Part shown: piece after piece, positions 41,053-51,005 of the stretch | Numbering within the stretch: position 1 is the stretch's first letter | How the letters are laid out: every line of letters begins with the position of its first letter | Assembly: GCA_011523795.1 (NCBI GenBank) | Contig: WTFY01000009.1 | Coordinates: 124,001-188,000 of the forward strand | Length of the DNA stretch: 64,000 nucleotides | Direction of reading: 5' to 3' | Origin: Gammaproteobacteria bacterium | GTDB lineage: Bacteria > Pseudomonadota > Gammaproteobacteria > UBA4575 | Program-made: the position numbers and the translations under genes | The notes under the pieces: generated by a model | Database searches by the model: none | Told to the model about the DNA's origin: nothing | Seen by the model: the letters and a program-made list of their open reading frames with translations, nothing else

Positions 41053-42239
41053 TCTTCAGAGAACTCCTGAAGGTTTGAAGTCCTATCTGCAATTCCTTCT
41101 ATGTACACGCGTGTTACCAAGCCAATCGCCATGCATACAACCAGCAGACTGCTGCCTCCTGCACTAACAAGGGGCAATGTGAGTCCCTTGGTAGGTAGAA
41201 CCCCCATGTTGACTCCGATATTGATAAAAGCCTGTAAGCCAATCCAGATTCCTATCCCATAACAAACCTGCGCACCGAACTTCATGCCTTTTTTTTCTAC
41301 CCATCTGCCGATTGCAAAGCATCTGTAAACAAGAACCATGAACAAGAGCAGAATCATGGTAACTCCAACCAGGCCAAGCTCCTCGGCAATTACGGCAAAT
41401 ACAAAGTCGTTGTGAGCTTTTGGCAGATAAAACAGCTTCTGCACGCTTGCACCAAGACCCAGCCCGGTCCAGGAACCGCTTCCAATTGCTATGAGGGATT
41501 GAGTAAGTTGAAAGCCCGAACCAAACGGGTCTGACCAGGGATTGAGAAACGCTGTAAGGCGTTCCAGACGATAAGGTGAAGAAACAGCAACTGCTGCCAT
41601 TGAAACAGCCGATGCAAAAAGCAGAAATATGAAATTCCAGATTTTTGCACCTGCCAAACAAAACATGCCTAGCGTGATAGCCAGCAGAACGATCGCAGCT
41701 CCGAAATCTGGCTCAAGCAGTAACAAGGTAAGCAAAACAATCAAAACCAGCATGGGTTTAACAATACCGGTGAACGATTCAACGATCTGCCTTCCATGCT
41801 TGACCATATATCCAGCCAAATATAGAACCAGCAGAAGTTTTACAACCTCGGACACTTGTATCCCTAAAGGTCCTAAAGCCAGCCACCTTGTACTCCCATA
41901 GGCAGTTCTACCCACCCCTGGTACCAAAACGAGTACCAGTAGCGTGATCATGAGAAACAGCAGGGCTATGCCGGAGTTTTCCCAGTATGCCAGCCGGATC
42001 TTGGTGAGTAATAATGCAGCCAGCACACCTAACACGGCAAAAATTGCCTGGCGTTTGAAATAGTAAAGTGGATCTCCAGTTGCACGATCCGCAATTTCCA
42101 CTGAAGAAGATGCTACCATGACCAGTCCTACGGCAAGTAGAAAGAGTGCCGATATAACAAGCGTGACATCGCAATGGTGGTACAGCTTCATATCTAGGCT
42201 GGACTGTGTTGAGCGAGTAGCCTGTTCCGAAAAGTTCAT
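41049..42239 (-). CDS. ftsW: Septal peptidoglycan polymerase FtsW
   Basis: A 396-residue SEDS family polytopic protein with about ten membrane segments. FtsW polymerises lipid II together with PBP3 (FtsI) at the septum. SEDS landmarks: YYFKRQAIFAVLG, GRTAYGSTRWLALGPLGIQVSEVVKL with the conserved E/K region, LLEPDFGAAIVL containing the essential aspartate, and NPWSDPFGSGFQLTQSLIAIGSG. The C-terminal LTLPLVSAGGSSLLVV is typical. I chose the ATG at 42239 with an ATGA overlap to murD rather than the longer frame within murD. Confidence 0.97.
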   Translation of the reverse strand: MNFSEQATRSTQSSLDMKLYHHCDVTLVISALFLLAVGLVMVASSSVEIADRATGDPLYYFKRQAIFAVLGVLAALLLTKIRLAYWENSGIALLFLMITLLVLVLVPGVGRTAYGSTRWLALGPLGIQVSEVVKLLLVLYLAGYMVKHGRQIVESFTGIVKPMLVLIVLLTLLLLEPDFGAAIVLLAITLGMFCLAGAKIWNFIFLLFASAVSMAAVAVSSPYRLERLTAFLNPWSDPFGSGFQLTQSLIAIGSGSWTGLGLGASVQKLFYLPKAHNDFVFAVIAEELGLVGVTMILLLFMVLVYRCFAIGRWVEKKGMKFGAQVCYGIGIWIGLQAFINIGVNMGVLPTKGLTLPLVSAGGSSLLVVCMAIGLVTRVYIEGIADRTSNLQEFSEE

Positions 42240-43591
42240 GTAGCCAGTTCCCTGAAACAACTTTCAAAGTCCATGCCTCGTTCGCTGTAATCCTGATACA
42301 TGTCAAGACTTGAGCATGCCGGCGATAACAAGACTTTGTCGCCGGCTACAGAAAGTTTTTTAGCTATTGTTACAGCGTCACGCATCGAATTGGCTGAGTG
42401 AACGCATGCCGCACCACTCACAGCCTGCCGCAACAGGTCTGCATCACGCCCAAACAAGATGACGTGTTTTGCATATCTGGCCACTGCAGAGCGAAATTGG
42501 TCCAAGTCACCTCCTTTGAAAACACCTCCTGCCAACAACACGACATTGCCATTCAGGCTTCGTAACGAGGCGATAGAAGCACCTATATTGGTACCTTTGG
42601 AATCATTGAACCATTCGACACCATTTAGCACACCGACCCGAGAAAGCCTGTGTGGTAATCCTTTGAAACTGGCCAAAGCCAGCAACATTTTTCCCATTGG
42701 CAGACTCAGCACATCGCCTATCGCCAATGCAGCAAGTGCATTCAGGACCCCAGACTCACCTGGAATTGCAAGTTCATCGATTGGAAACAGGTACTCATCA
42801 CCCTTGGCCAGATAGGTACGCGTACCCTGCGGTCGCAGCCCAAATTCACCTTCAACTGGATCATCCAAACCAAAACTGGAAATCGCCCCTGAGGTTTCCA
42901 TATTTGAAACGTACTCATCACCACGGTTAACAACACTGTTGGTTGCATGCGTGTAAATCCCCGCCTTGATCTCAGCATAGCGTTCCAGCGTTTCGTGCCT
43001 GTCCAGATGGTCCGCTGAAATATTCAGTACCGTGCTGACATGAGGTTTCAACGATTTTGTAGACTCAAGCTGGAAACTTGATAACTCCAGAACAAAAAGC
43101 TCTGCATCATCCAGATCAAGCAGCTCCAATGCTGGTCGGCCAACATTGCCTCCCGCATACGCGCGTATTCCAGAAGCACATGCCATGTCTGTAACCAGTT
43201 GCACAACCGTGCTTTTCCCGTTCGAGCCGGTCACTGCTACTACGGGAATCTGGTTGGCCATGGCAAATAATTCGATATCACCAAGGCATTCCGCGCCTTG
43301 AGAAATCGCATATTGAATTGCAGGTTCCCTCAGGTCTACACCAGGACTTACAATGACCTGTCTGGCATCGGCAAATAATTGTGTAGACAAAGCCCCTGAA
43401 TAGACAGGGGTATCCGGAAATTCCTGTATGAAGGAACTGAGTCCGGATGGATTCTCTCGGGTATCAGCCATTACAAATGGCAAAGCCAGGCTGTCAAAAT
43501 GACGTGCAACAGACACACCAGTTTTCCCCAGTCCAACAATGACTCGCTTATGATCGCTGTCTGTCATCGGTGTCAACAGAGCCAGTTCCAT
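42236..43591 (-). CDS. murD: UDP-N-acetylmuramoyl-L-alanine--D-glutamate ligase
   Basis: A 451-residue Mur ligase adding D-glutamate to UDP-MurNAc-Ala. N-terminal VIVGLGKTGVSVARHF, ATP loop GSNGKSTVVQL, NISADHLDRHETLERYAEIK, and NDSKGTNIGASIASLR are the family landmarks. The first ATG lies four bases after mraY; an internal ATG eight codons later (MTDSDHKRVIVGLG) would match the usual N-terminal length better, so the first residues are uncertain. It ends in an ATGA overlap with ftsW. Confidence 0.97.
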   Translation of the reverse strand: MELALLTPMTDSDHKRVIVGLGKTGVSVARHFDSLALPFVMADTRENPSGLSSFIQEFPDTPVYSGALSTQLFADARQVIVSPGVDLREPAIQYAISQGAECLGDIELFAMANQIPVVAVTGSNGKSTVVQLVTDMACASGIRAYAGGNVGRPALELLDLDDAELFVLELSSFQLESTKSLKPHVSTVLNISADHLDRHETLERYAEIKAGIYTHATNSVVNRGDEYVSNMETSGAISSFGLDDPVEGEFGLRPQGTRTYLAKGDEYLFPIDELAIPGESGVLNALAALAIGDVLSLPMGKMLLALASFKGLPHRLSRVGVLNGVEWFNDSKGTNIGASIASLRSLNGNVVLLAGGVFKGGDLDQFRSAVARYAKHVILFGRDADLLRQAVSGAACVHSANSMRDAVTIAKKLSVAGDKVLLSPACSSLDMYQDYSERGMDFESCFRELAT

Positions 43592-43595
43592 AGAA

Positions 43596-44678
43596 TTACC
43601 GGATTTTCAACGTTGCAAGGCTGATAAGCATGAGTACAAACGTGATAATCCAACAGCGCACAATCACTTTTGGTTCTGGCCATCCTCTTAGTTCAAAGTG
43701 ATGATGCAGGGGCGCCATTTTAAAAATTCTCTTACCCGTCATCTTGAAAGATGCAACCTGAATAATTACGGAAACTGTTTCAATCACGAAAATTCCACCC
43801 ACAATCATCAAAACGATTTCCTGGTGTACCAGCACAGCGAGCATGCCCAATGCCGAACCTAGTGCAAGTGCACCCACATCGCCCATAAACACTTGTGCGG
43901 GGTAAGCGTTGTACCAGAGGAACCCCAGGCCTGCTCCTACAATTGATCCGCAAAATATGACCAGTTCTCCTGCAAGCGGCAGATATGGCATCGCAAGATA
44001 ATCTGCAAAATTTATGTTTCCACTCACGTAAGCGAATATGCCCAAGGTGCTTGCAACGATCACAACAGGCATGATTGCCAAGCCATCCAGACCATCTGTA
44101 AGATTCACAGCATTGCTGGAGCCAACAACCACGATATACGTGAGCAATATAAACCAGACACCCAGTGGAACAATTACATTTTTAAAAAATGGGACATAGA
44201 GTGTGTACTCGACAGAGCTCTCAGCAGTGTAATACAACAGCACAGCCACCAAGATCCCTATGACAGATTGCCAAAAATACTTACTCTTGGCTGAAAGGCC
44301 CTTACTTGATCCGCCCAGCAATTTTTTTATGTCATCAACTGCACCGATTAGCCCAAACATGATTGTCGTAGCCAATACAAACCACACATACCGGTTAGTC
44401 AAGTCACTCCACAAAACCGCACTGAGAAAAACTGCGAATAGCAGAAACACACCACCCATGGTGGGTGTGCCTGCTTTACCCAAGTGCGACTCAGGTCCAT
44501 CATCCCTGATGTTCTGATTTACCCTGTAATCTCCGAGTTTTCGAATGATAACCGGGCCCGTTGCCAGACAGATAGTAAAGGCTGTGAGCACGGCTAAAAT
44601 GGAACGAAGGGTAAGGTACTGGAAGACATTGAATCCAGAATGGAAATTCTCCAGGTACTCAAACAATTCAAGCAGCAT
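43596..44678 (-). CDS. mraY: Phospho-N-acetylmuramoyl-pentapeptide transferase MraY
   Basis: A 360-residue polytopic enzyme, exactly the E. coli length, that moves phospho-MurNAc-pentapeptide onto undecaprenyl phosphate to form lipid I. Ten membrane segments are expected. Catalytic motifs: [18 protein letters not shown], the adjacent aspartates in [29 protein letters not shown] and the [14 protein letters not shown] loop. The chosen ATG gives [22 protein letters not shown], which aligns with E. coli from the first residue, and overlaps murF by 11 bases. A GGAGG lies 14 bases upstream. Confidence 0.97.
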   Translation of the reverse strand: MLLELFEYLENFHSGFNVFQYLTLRSILAVLTAFTICLATGPVIIRKLGDYRVNQNIRDDGPESHLGKAGTPTMGGVFLLFAVFLSAVLWSDLTNRYVWFVLATTIMFGLIGAVDDIKKLLGGSSKGLSAKSKYFWQSVIGILVAVLLYYTAESSVEYTLYVPFFKNVIVPLGVWFILLTYIVVVGSSNAVNLTDGLDGLAIMPVVIVASTLGIFAYVSGNINFADYLAMPYLPLAGELVIFCGSIVGAGLGFLWYNAYPAQVFMGDVGALALGSALGMLAVLVHQEIVLMIVGGIFVIETVSVIIQVASFKMTGKRIFKMAPLHHHFELRGWPEPKVIVRCWIITFVLMLISLATLKIR

Positions 44679-46032
44679 GTTCTGTACAAGTGCCTCCCAG
44701 ATCGACATGTGCGCGAATTCCTTCAACGACTTTTTCCATGCGCATGGCACGAGAACCCTTCACCAGCACACATACTTGGTCATTCAAATCTTGCTGCAAG
44801 GCCTCTACAACCTCCAGGTGACTCTTGAAATGTTCTGCACCATCACCAAATGCATCAACAGCATGGACGACCAACTGACCTAAACCAAGCAGTCGGACCA
44901 CACCGGATTTTTTTGCCATAATTCCAGCTTTTCTGTGCAGGGCCATACTCTCTGCACCCAGTTCGCCCATATCTCCGAGCACCAGCCAGTGTGCTCCAGG
45001 CTCTCGCGCCTGTACATCCAGGGCCACGGATAGTGAAGCTGGATTCGCGTTGTAAGAATCGTCCAGCACGCTTGCCCCGCAAATACCTTTAATTCGCACC
45101 AATCTCCCTGGTACGGGCTGTAAAGACTCTATTCCTGCACGAATATCTTCAAGTTCAACACCAAGTCCCGTGCACACCGCTGTTGCTGCCAGTGCGTTGT
45201 AAACAGCATGCTGACCAAGCAACTTGAGTTCAGCATGAATTTCACCAGCAGGCGTACTGATTTTTATTAGATTCAAATCATCTGTTTCAGCGAAGACATC
45301 TGCATTTTGACGGATTCCAAACGATATCTGCTTGCGGGTCCCGATATCATGCAGCCAAAGAGGACGATATGGTTCATCAGCATTGACCACAGCAATGCCT
45401 TCCGGATTCATAAATCTATACAACTCTGCTTTTGCCCGTGCTACCCCTTCCAGCGAACCAAATCCTTCAAGATGTGCTGGTCCGATATTGTGAACTATAC
45501 CGATATCGGGTTTGGCAATCTGAGTAAGGCTTGCGATTTCACCAGCATGGTTAGCCCCCATTTCAATCACTGCAAAGCGATGGCGCTCATTCAATTCAAG
45601 CAGTGTAAGGGGTACACCGATATGATTGTTCAAATTGCCTTTAGTCGCTAGAACCTCACCCTGAGTTTCCAGAATCTGTCTGGTCAACTCTTTGACAGAA
45701 GTTTTACCATTTGAACCTGTAATGCCAATTACCGGAATTTTGAATTTTTCACGCCATGCTTTCGCCAAGCTTTGCAATGCAACATGAGTACTACGTACCA
45801 CGACCTGTGGCTTCGCCATGTCCAGTTCGCGTTCGACAAGCAAGCCTCCGGCATGACCGGCTTTCCCTGCCAGAATAAGCTCATGCGGATCAAACCTTTC
45901 GCCCACCAGTGCGGCAAACAAATTGTCCTGCTGCATGTCTCTTGTGTCAGTGGAGATGCCCAGTAAGGTCTTGTTCTCTCCTATGTGCTTGCCACCAGTA
46001 ATTCGTGCTATTTCAGAAAGGTCAAGCTTCAT
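44668..46032 (-). CDS. murF: UDP-N-acetylmuramoyl-tripeptide--D-alanyl-D-alanine ligase
   Basis: A 454-residue Mur ligase that adds the D-Ala-D-Ala made by Ddl, completing UDP-MurNAc-pentapeptide. Landmarks: [17 protein letters not shown] in the first domain, ATP loop [34 protein letters not shown], and [15 protein letters not shown]. The ATG giving [14 protein letters not shown] overlaps the end of murE by 11 bases and matches the family's N-terminus; the longer frame runs inside murE. Its C-terminus overlaps mraY by 11 bases. Confidence 0.97.
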   Translation of the reverse strand: MKLDLSEIARITGGKHIGENKTLLGISTDTRDMQQDNLFAALVGERFDPHELILAGKAGHAGGLLVERELDMAKPQVVVRSTHVALQSLAKAWREKFKIPVIGITGSNGKTSVKELTRQILETQGEVLATKGNLNNHIGVPLTLLELNERHRFAVIEMGANHAGEIASLTQIAKPDIGIVHNIGPAHLEGFGSLEGVARAKAELYRFMNPEGIAVVNADEPYRPLWLHDIGTRKQISFGIRQNADVFAETDDLNLIKISTPAGEIHAELKLLGQHAVYNALAATAVCTGLGVELEDIRAGIESLQPVPGRLVRIKGICGASVLDDSYNANPASLSVALDVQAREPGAHWLVLGDMGELGAESMALHRKAGIMAKKSGVVRLLGLGQLVVHAVDAFGDGAEHFKSHLEVVEALQQDLNDQVCVLVKGSRAMRMEKVVEGIRAHVDLGGTCTEHAA

Positions 46033-47557
46033 TCGGATACTCCTGCAAACACCGTGCAGCCGTTTTCCTATCATCGAAATACAGGCATTCTCCTTTAACA
46101 AGCTGCATGGTCTCATGGCCTTTCCCGGCTATCAGCACCGTATCTCCTGGCTCAGCCTCATTAATTGCAAATACTATCGCCTGCTCCCGATCATGAATTA
46201 CGGAATAACTGGCAGCAGCCGAAAACCCTCTTATGACGTCCTGTACGATACCTTCTGGATCTTCATACCTTGGATTGTCATCCGTGATAACCGCATGGTC
46301 AGCAAGCGACTCAACTGCTTGGGCCATAAATTTGCGTTTTCCTTGATCACGATCACCTCCGCATCCGAAGACACACCAAAGCTCGCCAGTACATGTTTCA
46401 CGCAAGGCCTGGAGGACACTCGACAATGCCTGGGGAGTATGGGCGTAATCCACCAGTACGGTTGGAGAGTTTTGCGTACCTGTAATCCACTCCATTCTTC
46501 CCGGTGCGGCACGTACAAAAGAAAGAACATGCGCCACCTCATCCAGTCCATGCCCATTGACCAGCAACACTCCTGCAGCAGCCAGAATGTTGCTGACATT
46601 GAATTTTCCGCAAAGATCAGTTTTGATTACGGTGTCACCCCAGCTTGAATGGATATCGATCTCTGTACTCCTTTCACCACACTGGATCTTTTGGGCATGT
46701 ACATAATAATCAGCTGCCGAATAACACTTGTCGCAGGTGTACGAGACCACGCAGAGGTGTGAACTTGCCTCACGAGCCAACCTGCGCCCAAACGCATCAT
46801 CTCCATTAATTACAGCATTTTTCAGGCCAGGCACCTGGAACAAGATTCTTTTGGAATTTTTGTAATCACTCAAAGATGCATGGTAGTTCAAATGGTCGCG
46901 GCCCAGGTTCGTGAAGACAGCCGTGTCTACAGATATTCCAGTCAACCTGCCCTGCTTCAGGCCGTGTGATGAAGCTTCAATGACTACATGTGGAATGCCA
47001 GCGGAAACAAATCCTTGTAGCAATGCTTGCATGTAAACAGCATCGGGAGTTGTTATACGGGTTCCAGTAATGCTCGGATAAACCCCATACCCCAATGTGC
47101 CGATCACACCACAGGGAATCTCAAGTTGCTCATACGCCTGTGCAATATATTGGCTGACTGAAGTTTTGCCATCAGTGCCGGTAACACCTATCACGTTGAG
47201 ATGTGCCGAAGGATTTTGGTAAAACCTTCCTGCTATATGACCCACTATGTGGCGCAACCCAGGGACCTTGATGCATGGCACCGAACTTGGGAGTTTGTCT
47301 TTTCGGGCTTGGGTGCCCGGTTCCCAAACTAATGCCGCAGCACCTCTTGCTGCCGCCTGCTCACTATATCTTAGACCATGTTCCTCTGTACCCTGCACTG
47401 CAAAGAACAGATCTCCCGGTTCCACTGTTCGACTATCCATGCTCAGCCCAGAAATCATCACGTCGTTACTTGTTTTTTGCACCTGAGCATACCCAGCCAG
47501 CAAGTCTGTTAGTAACCAAGGAGATGACAGGGCTCGTTTGCATGAATCATCCAGCAT
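46022..47557 (-). CDS. murE: UDP-MurNAc-tripeptide ligase (meso-diaminopimelate adding)
   Basis: A 511-residue Mur ligase. The ATP loop reads GTDGKTSV, with Asp in place of the Asn common in this family. UDP-site motif is SMDSRTVEPGDLFFAV and the central motifs TTPDAV and EASSHGL are present. The substrate-selecting motif DNPR in ITDDNPRYEDPE points to meso-diaminopimelate rather than lysine, agreeing with a Gram-negative wall and with dapA in this window. The start overlaps ftsI by 11 bases and the end overlaps murF by 11. Confidence 0.97.
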   Translation of the reverse strand: MLDDSCKRALSSPWLLTDLLAGYAQVQKTSNDVMISGLSMDSRTVEPGDLFFAVQGTEEHGLRYSEQAAARGAAALVWEPGTQARKDKLPSSVPCIKVPGLRHIVGHIAGRFYQNPSAHLNVIGVTGTDGKTSVSQYIAQAYEQLEIPCGVIGTLGYGVYPSITGTRITTPDAVYMQALLQGFVSAGIPHVVIEASSHGLKQGRLTGISVDTAVFTNLGRDHLNYHASLSDYKNSKRILFQVPGLKNAVINGDDAFGRRLAREASSHLCVVSYTCDKCYSAADYYVHAQKIQCGERSTEIDIHSSWGDTVIKTDLCGKFNVSNILAAAGVLLVNGHGLDEVAHVLSFVRAAPGRMEWITGTQNSPTVLVDYAHTPQALSSVLQALRETCTGELWCVFGCGGDRDQGKRKFMAQAVESLADHAVITDDNPRYEDPEGIVQDVIRGFSAAASYSVIHDREQAIVFAINEAEPGDTVLIAGKGHETMQLVKGECLYFDDRKTAARCLQEYPNEA

Positions 47558-49259
47558 GATTCAGGGGAGGATGAACGGTACCTGCACGCAAGGGCACATT
47601 GTCCGGAGCAACATCCAATATGCGCAACGCCCCACTCATAATTTTTGAGAACACGGGAGCAGCTACAGCACCACCATAATAGGCACCTTTGCTGGGTTCA
47701 TCGACCATTACTACAAGAACCAGCTTGGGGTCACTTGCCGGCGCCATGCCGGCAAAAAGGGAAATGTATTTATCCGAGGCGTAAGCCTTTCCAACAAGCT
47801 TACGTACAGTCCCTGTTTTGCCGGCAATATGATAGCCAGGAACGGCAGCACGAAAACCCGTGCCATGTTCAGAGACGACTGAATTCAGGACAGAACGCAC
47901 ATGCTCAGCTGTTTGTGAAGAGATTACCCCGGGCAAGGATTTCAAGGGGCTGTCCGAATCAGAATTTCGTAGCATCGAGATGGATAACTGCCTGCCATCA
48001 GTGGCCAATACCGTGTATGCGCGTGCAAGTTGCAAGGTGGTCATTGATAATCCATAGCCGTAAGCCATCGTTGCATGCTCAGTTTTGTGCCAGTCACGAA
48101 AATTTTTCAGATAGCCATGTGCTTCGCCCGGAAAGCCGAAACCTGTTGATTGACCAATGCCTATGGAATTATAAAGATTCCATAAATCCGGCCTGGGAAT
48201 CTGCATTGCAATTTTTACAGCCCCGATGTTGCTCGACTTGAGCAAGACGTTATTGACCGACAATGGGCCAAAATTCCTGATGTCCCGAATCGTATACTTG
48301 CCAATTTTGTAGAAGCCAGGAGTAGTATCAATTACCGTATCCGGGAAATAACGCCTGGATTCCAAGGCCAATGCAACAACAAAGGGTTTTATTGTGGATC
48401 CTGGTTCAAATACATCTGTGACTGCGCGATTCCGCAAAGTTTGCGGTTTGTATCCCTTGCGATTATTCGGGTTAAACGAGGGAACGTTGACCATGGCAAT
48501 CACTTCACCTGTCTTGGCATCAATCATGACAGCCGAAGCTGAACTGGCGCCGTGTTGAATATAGCCTGCCTTCAACTCACGATAGGCCAGATACTGAACT
48601 CTTCGATCTATGCTTAATGTCACATTCCGACCAGGTCTTGGAATCCTTATGGCTTCAACGTCTTCGACTATCCGGTTCAACTGATCTTTGATCACTTTCT
48701 TGGAGCCAGGCTGCCCTGCCAACCAGTTCTCGTACGCAAGCTCGATGCCTTCTTGACCCCTATCGTCAATGTTAGTAAATCCAAGAAGATGGGAACTTAC
48801 TTCGGCTGTCGGGTAGTAGCGCCTGTACTCTCGCTGCAAATAAACTCCTGGCAAATCAGATTGTTTTAATTTCTCGGCTTGATGGGGAGTAATATGACGT
48901 TTCAAGTAGAGGAACTGCCGGGTCTTTTTCTGTTCAAGCTTCCTTGTCAGGTCACCTGTTTCCAGACCCAGGATTTTTCCTACACGATTAACTGACTCAA
49001 GGTTAGCCAGTACTTCAACAGGATTAGCCCACACTGAATTGACCGGCGTGCTCACTGCGAGTAATTGACCGCTGCGATCCAGGATCATTCCTCGATATGC
49101 AGGAATTTCAACTACTCGCAAGTGACGCGCCTGCCCTTCCTCCTCTAAGAACTCATGATTAAATAATTGCAAATACACGGCCCTTACAAACAAAACTACG
49201 AGACCCAGTACAAATACTGACAGGACAAAATATCTTCTCCACCTGTAGTCCGTTGTCAT
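47547..49259 (-). CDS. ftsI: Penicillin-binding protein 3 (FtsI), septal transpeptidase
   Basis: A 570-residue class B penicillin-binding protein. One membrane anchor (about residues 10-31), a pedestal region with RGMILDRSGQLLA, and a transpeptidase domain with all three active-site motifs: SxxK at Ser288 (STIK), SxN at Ser342 (SSN) and KTGT at Lys481. It crosslinks septal peptidoglycan with FtsW. It lies four bases after ftsL and overlaps murE by 11 bases. Confidence 0.97.
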   Translation of the reverse strand: MTTDYRWRRYFVLSVFVLGLVVLFVRAVYLQLFNHEFLEEEGQARHLRVVEIPAYRGMILDRSGQLLAVSTPVNSVWANPVEVLANLESVNRVGKILGLETGDLTRKLEQKKTRQFLYLKRHITPHQAEKLKQSDLPGVYLQREYRRYYPTAEVSSHLLGFTNIDDRGQEGIELAYENWLAGQPGSKKVIKDQLNRIVEDVEAIRIPRPGRNVTLSIDRRVQYLAYRELKAGYIQHGASSASAVMIDAKTGEVIAMVNVPSFNPNNRKGYKPQTLRNRAVTDVFEPGSTIKPFVVALALESRRYFPDTVIDTTPGFYKIGKYTIRDIRNFGPLSVNNVLLKSSNIGAVKIAMQIPRPDLWNLYNSIGIGQSTGFGFPGEAHGYLKNFRDWHKTEHATMAYGYGLSMTTLQLARAYTVLATDGRQLSISMLRNSDSDSPLKSLPGVISSQTAEHVRSVLNSVVSEHGTGFRAAVPGYHIAGKTGTVRKLVGKAYASDKYISLFAGMAPASDPKLVLVVMVDEPSKGAYYGGAVAAPVFSKIMSGALRILDVAPDNVPLRAGTVHPPLNHAG

Positions 49260-49263
49260 GGCG

Positions 49264-49536
49264 TCATTGCAATTTCAAAAGTACAAGTTTTTCATTACGG
49301 ACATGACTCATGCCCAGCTTTTCGCGTGCAAGCTTCTCAACTCTGGCATATGTGAGCCAAGTGCTTTGCTCCAACTGCAAACGCCCCCACTCGACCTGCA
49401 GTTCATCGAACCTGTCCTGCAGGCTCTGCAACTCGATAAACTCTTTCCGGATCGAATGCTTTGAATACACAATGCCAACTCCAGTAAGTACGTTTGCTGT
49501 GAGTAACAGTGCCACAAGTATGAATCTGCTAATCAT
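49264..49536 (-). CDS. ftsL: Cell division protein FtsL
   Basis: A 90-residue bitopic protein: a short cytoplasmic start, one membrane span (about residues 4-24) and a periplasmic coiled coil (SIRKEFIELQSLQDRFDELQ and beyond) that ends near the conserved EKLAREKLGM. FtsL pairs with FtsB and FtsQ to activate FtsW-FtsI. The cytoplasmic tail is only a few residues, much shorter than in E. coli. The start overlaps rsmH by four bases (ATGA). Confidence 0.93.
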   Translation of the reverse strand: MISRFILVALLLTANVLTGVGIVYSKHSIRKEFIELQSLQDRFDELQVEWGRLQLEQSTWLTYARVEKLAREKLGMSHVRNEKLVLLKLQ

Positions 49537-50462
49537 GCAATTCTCTCCAGAACATGCAGCTTCGCGCTTCGCGCCCTAGAGTTTGAAATAATTTCATCCT
49601 GGGAAGGAAATATTGGTTTGCATACCCTCCTCAGCTTTTGCTTGGGTAAGTCGACTGCAGGTAATTTGCGCGGCAAACCTGAATGGCTTTGATTTCGAAA
49701 TACGGATTTCACAACCTGGTCTTCAAGTGAATGAAATGTTATGACCAGCATGCGCCCGGATTCTGCGAGCAAACCCATACCTTCATTCAAACCAGTTTTC
49801 AGCATTTGCAGCTCCTGGTTGATAAATATGCGGATCGCCTGAAAAGTACGGGTAGCCGGATGCTTCTTTTCACAAGACCTGCCGATTGCCTTGCTTACAA
49901 CGTCAGCCAGTTGTCTCGTCGTACTTAAGGGGCGCTCACTCTTTCTTGAGATAATTGCTGCAGCAATCCTTTTGGAGTATCGCTCTTCCCCGTACATTCT
50001 CAATACTTCCTCCAGGCTGTGGAAATTCACTCTTTGCAACCAGTCCGCTGCAGTAATGCCTTCTTTCGTGTTCATTCGCATGTCAAGCGATCCTTCCAGT
50101 AAAAAACTGAATCCCCTCTTTGGGTCATCAAGCTGTGCAGAAGAAATCCCTAAATCAAATAAAATCCCGTTGACTTTCCCGGCAAACCCGTACTTTTCAA
50201 CCACCTTTGACACTCTTGCAAAGTTTTCATACTCGATTCTCACACGACAGTCCTTGCCAAGCAGTTGTCTGGCGTATGCAATCGCATCAGGGTCCTGGTC
50301 AAGTACTACGAGGCAGCCTTTTCTATTCAATCTTTTCAAAATCTCGCGACTGTGCCCTCCACGACCGAATGTACAATCTACGTAAATTCCTCCAGGCTCT
50401 ATCTCTAATGCCTCCACGACTTCCCTGACCAAGACAGGCTGATGCAGAGTCGTCTGCACCAT
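49533..50462 (-). CDS. rsmH: 16S rRNA (cytosine1402-N4)-methyltransferase
   Basis: A 309-residue SAM-dependent methyltransferase (formerly MraW) that methylates N4 of C1402 in the ribosomal P site. Motif I is YVDCTFGRGGHSREIL, followed by VLDQDPDAI, GILFDLGISSAQLDDPKRGFSF and the ATRTFQAIRIFINQEL segment. RsmI, encoded nearby at 51639, adds the 2'-O-methyl group to the same nucleotide. The start codon overlaps the mraZ stop by one base (TAATG). Confidence 0.97.
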   Translation of the reverse strand: MVQTTLHQPVLVREVVEALEIEPGGIYVDCTFGRGGHSREILKRLNRKGCLVVLDQDPDAIAYARQLLGKDCRVRIEYENFARVSKVVEKYGFAGKVNGILFDLGISSAQLDDPKRGFSFLLEGSLDMRMNTKEGITAADWLQRVNFHSLEEVLRMYGEERYSKRIAAAIISRKSERPLSTTRQLADVVSKAIGRSCEKKHPATRTFQAIRIFINQELQMLKTGLNEGMGLLAESGRMLVITFHSLEDQVVKSVFRNQSHSGLPRKLPAVDLPKQKLRRVCKPIFPSQDEIISNSRARSAKLHVLERIA

Positions 50463-50920
50463 TAAATTAATAGCTTTTCAAGCGAGGCCGTTATGCTGTC
50501 CGACTGATTTTCCTCCTGAACCCAAGACTCACGCATTTTCAGCCACTTATCCCGGTCCCATAGTTCAAACTTGTTACCCAGTCCAACCAAAACAGTATGC
50601 TTGTTCAGTCCAGCAAACTGTCGCAGCGGGGGAGGAAGTAGCACGCGGAACTGGCCATCAATCTCGCATTCTGTCGCGTGCCCCAGCAGCAGGCGCTGCA
50701 CGCGCCTGACCTGCTTTTCTCTGCTGGGCAACTGTGTCAGGTGTTGTTCAATGCGCTCCCACTCGGGCAGCGGGTAGATCAGCAAACACCCTATATCACC
50801 TATGTCAACAGTGACGATCAGGCTGCCACCACATGATTGTTGGATACTCTCACGATACCGAGACGGAACGGACATGCGGCCCTTTGCATCCAAATTAAGA
50901 TCGTTTATTCCCCTGAACAT
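50462..50920 (-). CDS. mraZ: Transcriptional regulator MraZ
   Basis: A 152-residue protein, the E. coli length, with two SpoVT/AbrB-like DNA-binding domains: FRGINDLNLDAKGRMSVPSRYRE at the N-terminus and ATECEIDGQFRVLLPPPLRQFAGL in the second half. MraZ represses the dcw cluster by binding promoter-proximal GTGGG repeats, which are visible upstream. The ATG giving MFRGIND is chosen; a GTG directly before it is also in frame. No purine-rich ribosome site is apparent. First gene of the dcw cluster. Confidence 0.97.
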   Translation of the reverse strand: MFRGINDLNLDAKGRMSVPSRYRESIQQSCGGSLIVTVDIGDIGCLLIYPLPEWERIEQHLTQLPSREKQVRRVQRLLLGHATECEIDGQFRVLLPPPLRQFAGLNKHTVLVGLGNKFELWDRDKWLKMRESWVQEENQSDSITASLEKLLI

Positions 50921-50942
50921 CACTTTTTATCATGGGACTTTG

Positions 50943-50968
50943 CCCCATACTCTCCCACTTTACCCCAC
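50943..50968 (-). promoter_or_regulatory. MraZ operator: three direct repeats at 10-base period
   Basis: On the minus strand GTGGG, GTGGG and ATGGG occur at 50968-50964, 50958-50954 and 50948-50944, each ten bases apart. This matches the repeat structure known to bind MraZ rings in other bacteria. The repeats lie just downstream of the candidate -10. The third repeat can also pair with CCCAT on the mRNA (minus strand 50936-50932) in a five-pair hairpin before the mraZ start. Confidence 0.9.
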
Positions 50969-50976
50969 TTTTTAAC

Positions 50977-51005
50977 ACTATAGAAACGAGTTTGCCTGAT
51001 TGCAA
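50977..51005 (-). promoter_or_regulatory. Promoter of the dcw cluster
   Basis: Minus-strand TTGCAA (51005-51000) and TATAGT (50982-50977) are 17 bases apart, close to sigma-70 consensus. Transcription would start near 50970 at the edge of the MraZ repeats, so bound MraZ would block initiation. Confidence 0.8.
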
